A DNA stretch of 44,792 nucleotides from Golubevia sp. BC0850 (lineage: Eukaryota > Basidiomycota > Exobasidiomycetes > Golubeviales > Golubeviaceae), in contig JAAVVG010000052.1 of assembly GCA_012976225.1 (NCBI GenBank), positions 1 through 44,792 of the forward strand, read 5' to 3'. This document shows, piece after piece, positions 32,929 through 42,404 of the stretch. Under the pieces are notes generated by a model, which was not told where the DNA came from, did no database searches, and saw only the letters and a list, made by a program, of their open reading frames with translations. Every line of letters starts with the position of its first letter. Position 1 is the stretch's first letter. Position numbers and translations under genes: made by a program.

Positions 32929-35245
32929 GAACTTCAAAGCCATCTTCACACGTCCGTGAAGAAATGGACTGGTCTCTAAGACGTCTCATCAGTCGAGAAG
33001 TTCTCGAAAAACTCCTCTCAGATCCTCTCGGGAGACATCGATTCCGCGAGTACTTGGTCAGAGCTGAAGGCACTGAAATCAAGCTGGACATGCTGTTTGA
33101 CACGATTCAAATTGCGAAGATGGTCTCCATCATCAACGATTCTGCTGAAGTGAGTTGCGAATCTGCTCCTAGTTGTTTTGCAACCCGCACCTGACTGTCG
33201 CTTTCTCCTTTTCCTAGGCCATACATGATCTTTATCTCGCTTCTGACTCAGCCAGCCGCCAGATACTACCAGCCGAGGTCAATCAGGGATTCTTTGAATC
33301 GATTCAGAAGACTTTCGATTTGAAAGTTGGAGGAATAGAAGAGGCCCAAAATTATCTTCTAACTTCTTTCTAGTGAGTTTTTGATCATACAAAAGATAAT
33401 TTTTAAATTCCAAACTTAGGTTCTCCTTTTCTCTCGACAGTTCCAACGAGTTTCAACGCTTCATTCGTTCTCAGCTTTTAGAACAAGCCAAAGTCTCCCT
33501 CAACTCTGACTTCTTTGATCCAAATGAGATGAACGGTCTTGGAGACTGCTACTGCCTCACCAATCCAAGATTACGAGAGAATCCTATTGTGCTGGTATCT
33601 AGAGGATTCACTTCAGGTGAGGTGTTGAGGTTTCACTGACGCTTTTCGCTGACACTGGGCGAGGGAAGCTTCGACTTCCAACTTACGCACGCGACATTCT
33701 TTGTTTTCTTCGCAGTTACCGGCTATAAAAGGGAACAGATTATTGGAAGAAACTGTCGGTTTCTCCAGGGACCCTCGACCAACCCAGGTAGGTCAATTTT
33801 CAAGCTTGCTACGAACGGCTCTACAAGGAAAAAGAGCAAGTCAGATCGAAACTAAACTATTCAGTAGCTCTAACTGAAACGATGTCGATTCTTCTCTTTT
33901 TCTAGACTCAATTCAAAGAATCAGAGATGCTCTCAATCTTGGAGATCCTCTGACCGAGCTCATTCTCAACTATAGGTTCGTTTTCCCTCTTACCCCTCTG
34001 ACCCCATCTCTCTTTCTTAACCTGACTCTCACCACTTCTCATTTCCCACCTCTTTTCAGACTGGACGGAACTCCTTTCTGGTGCCTTCTATCGATCATGC
34101 GAGATCTTGCACTCATACTCTTTTTTTACCTTTCGAGCTGCAGCTGACTCCTACTCTCAATTCTTTCTCTCCCTGTAGCCCACTTCGTGAAGCTAATGGA
34201 GAGGTTGCTTATTTTATCGGCTCTCAGACCAATGTAACAGGGACTTTGACTTCGTCAAAGAGTCTCGCTTTTCTCACAGCAGGATCGCACGGCAGCAAGA
34301 CTGAGAGGGCGAAGACTTTGGTCAACGATAGAGAGGTGAGTTCCGGTTACGGTTACGGTCACTTCACAGTTAGCTGGCTCTCAGTTTTCTCAACTTAGCC
34401 CCTATCCTTTCAGGTCAGCTCTAGTATGGCCCACTTCTTGGGGGACCATGGAGCTGTAGGATCCGAGGGCAGAGAAGAAGCTCTTGTTCACCATCCACTC
34501 CCAATCAAAAGTAGGACCAACAGAGGAGGAGCTGCAGGTGCAAGATATGATCTCAGTCAACAAGGTCACAAGCCAAATGTCGACGGACTTCGAACTCCTC
34601 CAACGATCGGAAATGGATTGGAACCTACGCCCAAGAAGTCTGGTTTCAGAAATTTCTTTGGAAAAGGAAGTTCAAACCAATCAGCTCAGCGACTGCCGGG
34701 AGCAGAGGGTTTCGTGCCAGCGGAGAGAAAGAACGAGGGTTCAATCGAAGATCAGATGGACTTTTTCTCTCAACAGACTGGGAAACTGTTGGTTTTCAGA
34801 AGAGAGAAACGTGAGGTCCTCTTTGCGACCCCCGAGTTAGGTGAGCAATGAGTTGGCAGACTTTCCTGACTCCAAGTACATAGCAAAACATGTTTCCACT
34901 TGTTATTCATTCCTCTCTTTCTCTCCTTCAAAAGTGAAATTCTTCAACCTACCTACTCTAAGCTCTCATCAGATTCTGGCCTCACCTTTGGTTCACAGCG
35001 ATGTCCTTTCTTTAATGCGTGGAACTGGAAAAGATGACACCAAAGCGTTACGATTGAAGGTTTCTACAGCTATCTCGAAGGGAGAAGGACTAAGTCTCAG
35101 AGTCGGAATCAGACAACCGAGTAGGAAATGGAGTCTCGTCAAGAAGGACGAGAAGGACGTGGTTGTGGTTTGGACAAGGATGATTCTGACACCTCTACTC
35201 GACAGAAATAATTCAAGCTTCGCGATGATAGCTTTGTTTGGTTAG
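31842..35245 (+). CDS. RGS-LOV blue-light photoreceptor
   Basis: Fungal RGS-LOV proteins (BcLOV4 type) bind flavin and couple blue light to membrane recruitment and probably G-protein signalling. Eleven exons: 31842-31957, 32073-32819, 32930-33149, 33218-33372, 33441-33616, 33716-33787, 33906-33975, 34060-34098, 34179-34335, 34414-34840, 34935-35245; all phases agree, giving 829 residues with no stop. Order: disordered Ser-rich N-terminus (1-290); RGS domain (about 300-440: MDWSLRRLISREVLEKLL ... NEFQRFIRSQLLEQAKVSL); LOV domain with the photoadduct Cys at about 485 (GRNCRFLQG), LNYRLDGTPFW and YFIGSQTNVTG; a basic amphipathic stretch at about 657-669 (PKKSGFRNFFGKG); and a C-terminal domain (KLLVFRREKREVLFATPEL, then VKFFNLPTLSS...). 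Intron 8 is best read as GC-AG. An alternative start at 32038 lies inside intron 1. Confidence 0.92.
32887..32929 (+). repeat. (CT)n microsatellite acting as intron polypyrimidine tract
   Basis: About 20 CT units fill the 3' half of RGS-LOV intron 2, directly before the TAG acceptor. Length variation here could affect splicing strength. Confidence 0.8.
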
Positions 35246-35877
35246 CTTTTCATCCGAGGTAACTCAACGTTTGTTATATCTCAATCTCATACTGTCATAC
35301 TGTATTTCTCGCTTTCCATCTTATATTGTTGTCTCTAAGCCTGTTCAAGATAAATGAATCGAACATGACAAGGTCTAGAAATTGGGTCTAAAGAACTGGT
35401 GAACGCTGTAGGAAAAACAAAAGTTGAGCTATAGTAGGGGAAGGGAGTTGGAAGAATCGAACATTGGGCGGATGAACCGACCAAATGCAGTTTCAAATCT
35501 CCGAATCAATCATGATGATAAATTTGGAAAGGAGACTAAGAAGCACCTTGTCGAGAATCTGCTCGACCTTCTATTAGCTGACCGAGACCGCACCGCAACT
35601 TCCAAGATTGAATTTCTACCGAAATGGAACTTGCTACTCCCAAAGAGACTGTGAAAGAGGCGCAGACTGAAGAATCAGGAAGGTCATTCTGTTATGGAGG
35701 ATAGGAAGTTTGAACATCGCATACACTCACTTTTCTCACACGGAAACTAAGTCTGAAAGGAATATAATCTCTTGAAAGAGGAGATACCCCCTTTTATTCC
35801 TACTAAAGAGATCCAGAAGAGATACGAAAAGCAAGTGAAAAGTTCAAGTGAGAGACGATATCCTCTCCGGCTGTACT

Positions 35878-36256
35878 TTAAAGGAGGAGTCCAGAACGGA
35901 AATCACCTTTTTCTCCAGGCTTAGACGTCGTCGACTTGACCGCACCTTCCTTGAAGATGTCTGCACTTGCCAAAGCTTGAAGACCCTTTTGGACGTCAAA
36001 GAGACAGCACGGAGCATCGAGTTCATGGACCTGTGAAAGTTTGAGTGTATCAATTAAAACATCAGTTTGATGTGCCTAAGGAAGAGGAATGGCGGGGAAA
36101 GACTCACATGAAACCTCGGATTCTCTCTTGCTCGTTCTTTCTTCTGACGTCAGCCAACCTTCGAATCAGGTCGACGACCAGTAGTGTGGTCTCGTCCGTG
36201 TATGAATCTGGACTGACTCTGTGCTTAACAGAGTCGTCTTGAGCGACAGTTGTCAT
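35878..36256 (-). pseudogene. Unknown small protein gene, one-base frame conflict
   Basis: Exon 1 (36256-36108) encodes MTTVAQDDSVKHRVSPDSYT, then LIRRLADVRRKNEQERIRGF, up to an AT/GTGAGT donor (phase 2). After the acceptor at 36031 the good coding frame is VHELDAPCCLFDVQKGLQAL ... FKEGAVKSTTSKPGEKGDF to TAA at 35878, but this needs phase 0. One extra G at the acceptor would make RGFMVHELD. Either a one-base deletion broke the gene or a splice site was missed. Family not recognised; about 100 residues. It is head-to-head with the F-box gene at 36509, 250 bases apart. Confidence 0.45.
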
Positions 36257-36508
36257 GATTGACCTGAGTGGGGGGGGGGTTTGAAAAAGAGAGGCGGGTC
36301 TTTTTCTTTTCTTCGCTCTCGACTTTCAACTTTTCAACCAATCAGGCCGCTTTTCCTTCTTCTCTTCTTCCAACGATAGAAACGGTCTGGCTGATCAAGC
36401 CACTGCTGAATCAATCTCCACCGCGACTTCTAGATCGACTCAACCTGAAAGCAGACCTTCGTTAGATTCATAATTCTCGACTTGTCGTATCGCGGATTCG
36501 CGATCAGC

Positions 36509-37710
36509 ATGTCGTCCTCTTCAAATGGTGAGCTCCGTAACAGCTCTTTCTTCTCTGATTTGAGGTTTCATCACCTCTACCGCTGGTGAAACTGATCTCA
36601 ACTCTCCCTTTCTTCCTTCTAGCTCTTTCCAGCACCTTGTCTCCAGCATCTTCTCGCTCGCGGTTACCTCACGATGGATCTTGTTCCTTCTGGAATCGTC
36701 TCTTCTACTTTTGGTTATCTGTCTACTCTAGAGCTATGTCAGCTGATGAGCGTCTGCAGGGGTTGGAATGGATCACTTCTCAGCACTTCATCCCTTTGGA
36801 GAAAGAGAGTAGAGACACACTCAAAAATCAAAATCCTCGAGCTATTCGCAAGACATTCAAGAAATACTCTCGTCTCAATCAAGAGCCCAGTGGGATTAAC
36901 AGAACCGAGTTCACGAAACAAGCATCTTATCGATTCATTTCGATCTTTCCCTTCCTTGGAGCATTCAAATCTGACTCGAGATGTACTTCCACAAGTCGAA
37001 GTGGATGCTCTCGGAGCTCTGACGATGTGTGCTTCTCATCGCCGGATGCAAAATGGTTGGTCGAAATCAGATTTATACTGATTCTCGAAACTCAAATATA
37101 TAGTAATGCCTTCTGATGAGGAGGGATTAGAACCTAAAGGGAATGAAACACTCGGCGGTCTCTCTTCTTGTAGCCTAACTCAAGTCTCAACAAGAGCTGC
37201 TGACATTCTCAGGTTGTCATGAGTCTGATCCATTTAATCTAGACTCACCTAACCTACAGTTTCTGATCCTCGATCAACAAGATATAGCTCAGCTATTGTT
37301 GCATGTTGAAGGTGATCAATCTCTACTCCTTCAACTTCGATTCATAGGCTTAGAATCGCTTCGTATCAGAGTTCGGAGATCAAACCAGCGGCGAACCAAA
37401 CAGGTGCAGTACAGGATAGTCTGGTCGAGTCCGAGAAGCTTATCGAGATAGTATACAGCGTCAAGAGACTTTAAGAAAGCTCCAGCTGGTGGAAGAGACA
37501 GACGGTCGTAAGTCGTAATCTTTCTTTAAGAGGTTAGAACGTGAAGGGAATGGATAGAAATTGCTGGTCTCCTATCCCTCTTCACCTAGATTCAGAAAGT
37601 CTAGGGAGATTCAAGAAGCGGAAGAAGGTGTTCTTTCAAGATCCTCTAGAGAGTTGGCAGAAGCTGCTGGGAGGACTAAGGTGGAGAGATGGGATAGCAG
37701 TCAAAGTTGA
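36509..37710 (+). pseudogene. F-box/LRR-type protein gene with frame breaks
   Basis: The F-box reads LVPSGIVSSTFGYLSTLELC, then QLMSVCRGWNGSLLSTSSLW, a textbook Skp1-binding module for an SCF ubiquitin ligase. It may start at ATG 36674 (MDLVPSG). Alternatively it starts at 36509 (MSSSSN, GTGAGC intron to 36621, then ALSSTLSPASSRSRLPHD), which is out of frame with the F-box by a four-base GGAT-type insertion near 36672. A 48-nt phase-1 intron (37056-37103) joins RRMQN to VMPSDEEGLEPKGNE. Leucine-rich segments follow in another frame (LDSPNLQFLILDQQDIAQLL, LRFIGLESLRIRV), so a break lies near 37190. The end (ELAEAAGRTKVERWDSSQS, TGA at 37708) is duplicated in inverted orientation at the right edge of the window. 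At least one frameshift, so probably inactive. Confidence 0.6.
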
Positions 37711-37895
37711 AATTTAGCAGTTGGGTCTGAATGTGTGAGTTGGTTCTACGTGGAAAATACAGTGACAGTTTCTATGATTCATTCTATGTCAATTAAAGAG
37801 GGCCTGAAAATGTCTCGTCACGACCTACGTCCTTCAGGTCGCGAGACGCGAGGGCTGCGAGGCGCGTTGGTCTATTCCCATCGTCTCTTACAATT
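37599..37895 (+). repeat. Left arm of an inverted repeat (F-box tail plus 3' flank)
   Basis: About 290 bases are clearly homologous (roughly 80 percent by eye) to the reverse complement of 44403-44670. Shared words include TTGGCAGAAGCTGCTGGGA, GTCAAAGTTGA, GTCTCGTCACGACCT and AGGTCGCGAGACGCG. The homology runs from the last codons of the F-box gene through the 3' flank, including a hairpin. The arms enclose Cdt2 and the 42.4-43.9 kb gene. Confidence 0.75.
37812..37847 (+). other. Conserved bulged hairpin in the repeat
   Basis: GTCTCG-TCA-CGACCT (37812-37826) pairs with AGGTCGCGAGAC (37836-37847): twelve base pairs with a three-base bulge and a nine-base loop. The stem is unchanged in the second copy although the loop differs. 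Could be an RNA structure, terminator or a mobile-element end. Confidence 0.5.
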
Positions 37896-37955
37896 CTCCT
37901 CCTGAGGAGGTTGCAAGGAGAGAGGTTCTGAATTTATGGGATTTCGATTGTTAGA

Positions 37956-37965
37956 GATATAAAGG
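37956..37965 (+). promoter_or_regulatory. TATA-like element of the Cdt2 gene
   Basis: GATATAAAGG lies about 150 bases before the ATG at 38110, within T/A-rich DNA. Confidence 0.4.
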
Positions 37966-38109
37966 AGGAGAGAGAAGGTAGAAAGGGTCTCAGACTGGGT
38001 CAGATCGATCTCCAAGACTCCAACCACGCCACGAAACAAAGCGTGTCTTGACTCTTCTCCAGAGGACCCAATCCGACCAAACGATCCAATCCATTCAACC
38101 TGCTGCTCA

Positions 38110-41100
38110 ATGAATGACTCACGAGGATCACTTTCTAGAAGATGCAAATCCAATTACAGAGAATCATTAGACTTAAGAAGATTGCAAGAAGATGAATTGG
38201 ACGAGATCTTAGATGACCAACCAGCTGATGCACCAATGCAAATGGACAATCTACCATCAACTTCTTCTTCTTCTTCTTCTTTAACTCCAACTTCATCTCC
38301 AAGAAAGAATCAAAATTCTTCACCATCCAAAAGGTTTTTCAAAGGAACTGTTACGCCAAGTAGAGCCGCTCCCTTCTTTAAACCGAGGTTGAATAGGAAT
38401 AAGCATCAGCATCAGCCAATCTTAACACCTTCTCCTACTTTACCTTCTTCTTCTTCACCTTTCAAATCGATATCAACCGAAAAGAGTCATGCTGAAATCG
38501 ATTCACCTTCAAGAGAGAGAAAGAGAGTTAGGTTGAATCAGACTGGATCAGGATCTCTTCAACCAGGTCCTTCTTCTTCTTCAACTTCTTCCTCTGCTTC
38601 GAAGTTGAAATCTTTAAAAAGACATCTTTCAAGTTCAAGATTGTTGGATGATTCAGATGATTCAGAAGAAGAGGAAGAAGAGGGAGAAGGCTTGATCTTA
38701 ACTCAATCCAGTTTCTCACCAACCAAGTCTATCCCTACTTCAACTTCATTCCCTCCCTCTCATCTCTCAACTCTCCCACCAACTCTCCGATCAAATGCAA
38801 GTACCTCAAATATCTCCTCTCAATTTCTGCGTCTACGTTCATTAGGAGGAATTCGTGGTCCCTCCATTCTCTCCTTCCCCTCCCATTCCCTCTCCCCTTT
38901 CCACACCGTTCCCCCAAACCCTTTCTCCTCTTCTCTAAGAATCCATTCTCAAAACTCGTACCTTGAATCTTTCTCCTCTTCCTCAATCAAAGACGCCTAT
39001 CTACTACCCTCACCCAACGATTTAGAATGGTCAGAAATGTTGGAATTCACTCCTTCAAACCTCGGGGATGAAATTGAGAGCCCAATTGATCAGGAAAGGT
39101 TGGAGAGAAGAACTATCAGTATGAGATTGGAGAAAGAAAGGAGTATGGCTGGAAATTGGGGTAGAGTTGAGGAAGTTGGGAGGAGTGAAACTCTTTGTTG
39201 TGGATATAGTTGGGGTGAGTAGAGAGGGAGACAGAGATATGAGCTTGAAAGGGGTTTTCAAGTGTAACTGAGAAGGCTAATAGTATAATGGTGAGGAGGA
39301 AGAATGGGTAAGAGAGGGTGAAGAAGGTGAACATCGAAGAAGAACAAGAACTGATCCTTAACACCCCTGGTTTCCCTCTCAAAAACACAACCACTTCACT
39401 ATTAGGTTCAAGAAACATCTCGGACGCTTCAAATTCAAAACCATCTTGGTTGGCAGTGGGTGATAGTTATGGAAGAGTCACTTTACTCAATACTGAAATC
39501 GATCCTTTGGTTGAAGAATGTGAGTTTTTCTCTCTTCCAATGCGTTTCTCTACGTCTTTCCATTCCGATAAAGGCCTTGTTCTCATCGTCGTGTGCTTCG
39601 TACTGATCTGTGCTTGCTTTTCTTTTTCCTACTTCTCTCGTCACCCTTTCCCTTCTCTTCTTTCTCCCCTCCTCTCGTCTTTTTACTCTTCTGTCTCCAT
39701 ATTTTACGTTCTTCCTCGGCTGTCTTCTCTCAAAAAGATCACTCCCATCCAAGGTTCTTAGCTTCAACTACCAGAGCTTCAATCTTCTCTTTAAGTTGGA
39801 GAGGTGATGATAGAGCTATTGCAGCTGGAGGAGCTGACTTTAGAGTTGGAGTTTGGGATACTGAGAAGTTGGTGAGTGTTGTCAGAAGGTCAAGAGACTG
39901 GTTCTGTGATGAGAGTGCTTGGTCTCGGTTGAGTCGACGGTGGTCTTTTTCTAACATCCTAAACCCCACCCAACCCATTTTTCTCGCCCTCTTCCTGTCT
40001 GATGTCTCTTCAGATCCAAACCAATAACCTTCAAGGAGGTAGAGGATCCCCACGTTCCCTTTCTTTCTCACCCCATCAACCTCACATGTTATCTTCCGGA
40101 GGTCGAGATGGAGCTCTTCATCTCTACGACACTCGTCTCAGAGGTCCAGAACCCATTCTCTCAATTTGGGGAGCTCATACTCCATCACTTCCAACCAATA
40201 TCATTAAAGGCAAAGGAAGGAAATCTCAAGCTACCGCTTTACCAACTGGAGTTACTGAGGTTCTTTGGCATCCACATAAGGAAACCAATTTGATCACTAG
40301 TGGTGCTAAAGATGGAGTAATTAAATTATGGGATTTGAGAATGATGGGTGGATTTGGTGAAAGTATGGGAGAAGGAGAGGGAAGAATGATGTTTAAGGAA
40401 AAACAGGAAGCGTTAAGTGAAATTGATGTTAATCTTTTGGGAGAATTGAATAGGGATTCAATGAAGGGAAGCGACGGGGGTGAAGAAGTCAAGGGAGTAG
40501 GCCGGGGTATCGAAGGGAGGTTTCTGGATGAATTCGAAACCGATAAATTGAGAGAATTGGAAAGGAAATTGAGAGAGGAAGAAGCAAGCAAGAACAAGAA
40601 AGGGAAAGGGAAAGGAAAGGGGAAAGCTAAGGCCATTACAGCTACTGGTACGAACAAAAGGAAAGGAAAGGAAAAAGTGGAATTTAAAGTTAGTGGGACA
40701 AAGGTTGGGAAAGGAAAGTCGAAAGGAGTGGAAGGTACTTTGGATAATCCTTTCTTGTTGGATCCGATTGAGGAAAGTTTGGACATCTCTAAGTCTAAGG
40801 ATGGGTGGAACAAAAGGTGAGTATCTGATTCTCTGCTTCTTAGGTAGCTCTAGGTCAAGAGCTCTTTCGATCGACAAAAGACCGAAGAAAGAGAGCTGAT
40901 CAACTTTCTCTCCGACCTTCTCCTATCCTTCTCTCATCGTTTTCTTCCACTTCTTTCAGTACTCATGGTATCTCTAGTATCGTCGCAAACGATGAGCTTC
41001 TTTTCGCTGCTTCCACCGACGGTCGGTGAGTCCTTCTCGAAATCGACCCTACTCTACCTCCTCAGCCTTTTGACAGTGCTGACTCTTCAACTTTTTTTTT

Positions 41101-41853
41101 AAAAAAAAATACCTTCATCCTTCCAGTATCTACCCTCTCCCACTTTCTTCCCTCCTATCACCTCTCTCTTCCTTCTCTTTCGGCTCAATTTCTCCTCTTT
41201 ATCATCCAGCTCAAAAGCACAATTCATTATTTGCACGTCTAAGCATCTCTCCAGAAGGTAGGACTTTAGCTCTAGGATGTAGGAATGGAGATATTACTTT
41301 GTGGGATACTAAGACTTGTGGAGCTAATAATGGTGGATTTCAAAGAAATCTAGACGCTGGAACTCTGGGTAAAAGAGCTAAGGAGCTGGACGGAGATGTC
41401 ACAATGGGAAAGTTGAATATGAAAATGGAAATGGGAATGGGTTTAGGTATGGAAGTAGATGAAGAGATCGGAGATGAGGAAAGCAATGGGAGAAATAGAA
41501 ATGAGGCTGTGGTTCTGACTGGAGGTCACTCTGGGTGAGTTCTTTCTTGCTTGAAGAAATTCGAACCGCAAGTCGCTCTTTCCTCTTCAGCTAGAATCTG
41601 ACTTACTCTTCTTCCTCTTGTCTTCTCCAATCACCCCATCCTTCCGACTTCCTCTTCTGCTAACAGACGAGAAATCAATTCAGTCTCTTGGGGTTTCGGA
41701 CCTTCAGGTCCGATTCTAGCTTCAATCGCCGATGACTGTGTCATCAGAACATGGAAACCTGATAGAGGACTGACCGAATATCAGAGAAAAGAAAGGGAGA
41801 GGAAAGAACTTGCAGAGTGGGAGATGGGAAGAGGTTGGCACGGTGGCAACTAG
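38110..41853 (+). CDS. CDT2: Cdt2/DTL, WD40 substrate receptor of CRL4 ubiquitin ligase
   Basis: Cdt2 recognises PIP-degron proteins on chromatin-bound PCNA and marks them for destruction by Cul4-Ddb1. Exons: 38110-39214, 39313(?)-39519, 39738-39871, 40014-40816, 40960-41025, 41127-41534, 41667-41853; the phases give 969 residues. A Ser-rich, acidic N-terminal 370 residues precede the propeller: WLAVGDSYGRVTLLN, SWRGDDRAIAAGGADFRVGV, MLSSGGRDGALHLYDTRLRG, then GAHTPSLP and VTEVLWHPHKETNLITSGAK with KDGVIKLWDLRM. The blade order and the GGRDG..WDTR...GAH...SAGAxDGxIKxWDLR pattern match animal DTL. An insert of roughly 150 residues follows this blade, ending in a Lys/Gly tract (GKGKGKGKAK). Last blades: LALGCRNGDITLWDT and PILASIADDCVIRTWKPDRG. 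Animal DTL has its long tail C-terminal; here the tail is short and the N-terminus is long. Intact; the exon 2 acceptor is the least certain point. Confidence 0.88.
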
Positions 41854-42404
41854 AAGAGAACGAGAAAACAGATACCTCTCCAGTAAATAGCCCTGCATTC
41901 ATTCACCATTAGACTCTCTTTTCTTATTTCATCATCATAATCAATCATCATCTCTTATTGTCTATTGATACGCAATGGACGTTCAACAAAGTCAAATCAT
42001 TTCACTGAGCACAAATTAAATCCTGTCGTGCTTTTCTTCGTTTTTGACCTTCGAAATCTGGAAGGGAATTTCTTTCAGCTGCTTTTTGTGACTTTCTTTT
42101 GCGGAAGTGTTCATCTTAGCGAAGCGTATGATGAGATCTGAGTATCACTCACCACTGTGGTCGACAGCTCATGGACTCTTGTCTCTCATATTTTCAGTCT
42201 GATTATTTTGCATTCGAAATTGAAGAGTCGTATCATTCCATCAAAGTTTCAAGTGAGACAAGTCATAGAAAATCGGAAAGGTGGAATTAGCCGTTAGTTA
42301 AGAAAGACGAAGTGAATGCGAAATGTGGAAGAAGTCCAATTCTAGAAGGAGTGATGATTGGAAGAGTATGAGGAGAGAGGAGAGACGGAACTTGAGAGTA
42401 AGGC
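41854..42404. other. Convergent intergenic region, no gene seen
   Basis: AT-rich 3' flank shared by Cdt2 (plus) and the membrane protein gene (minus). No supported coding frame. Confidence 0.4.

Noticed and set aside
37801-37860. CRISPR-like or phage attachment repeat for the hairpin region
   Set aside because: Only two copies exist, 6.6 kb apart and inverted, inside longer homology, and the window is fungal.
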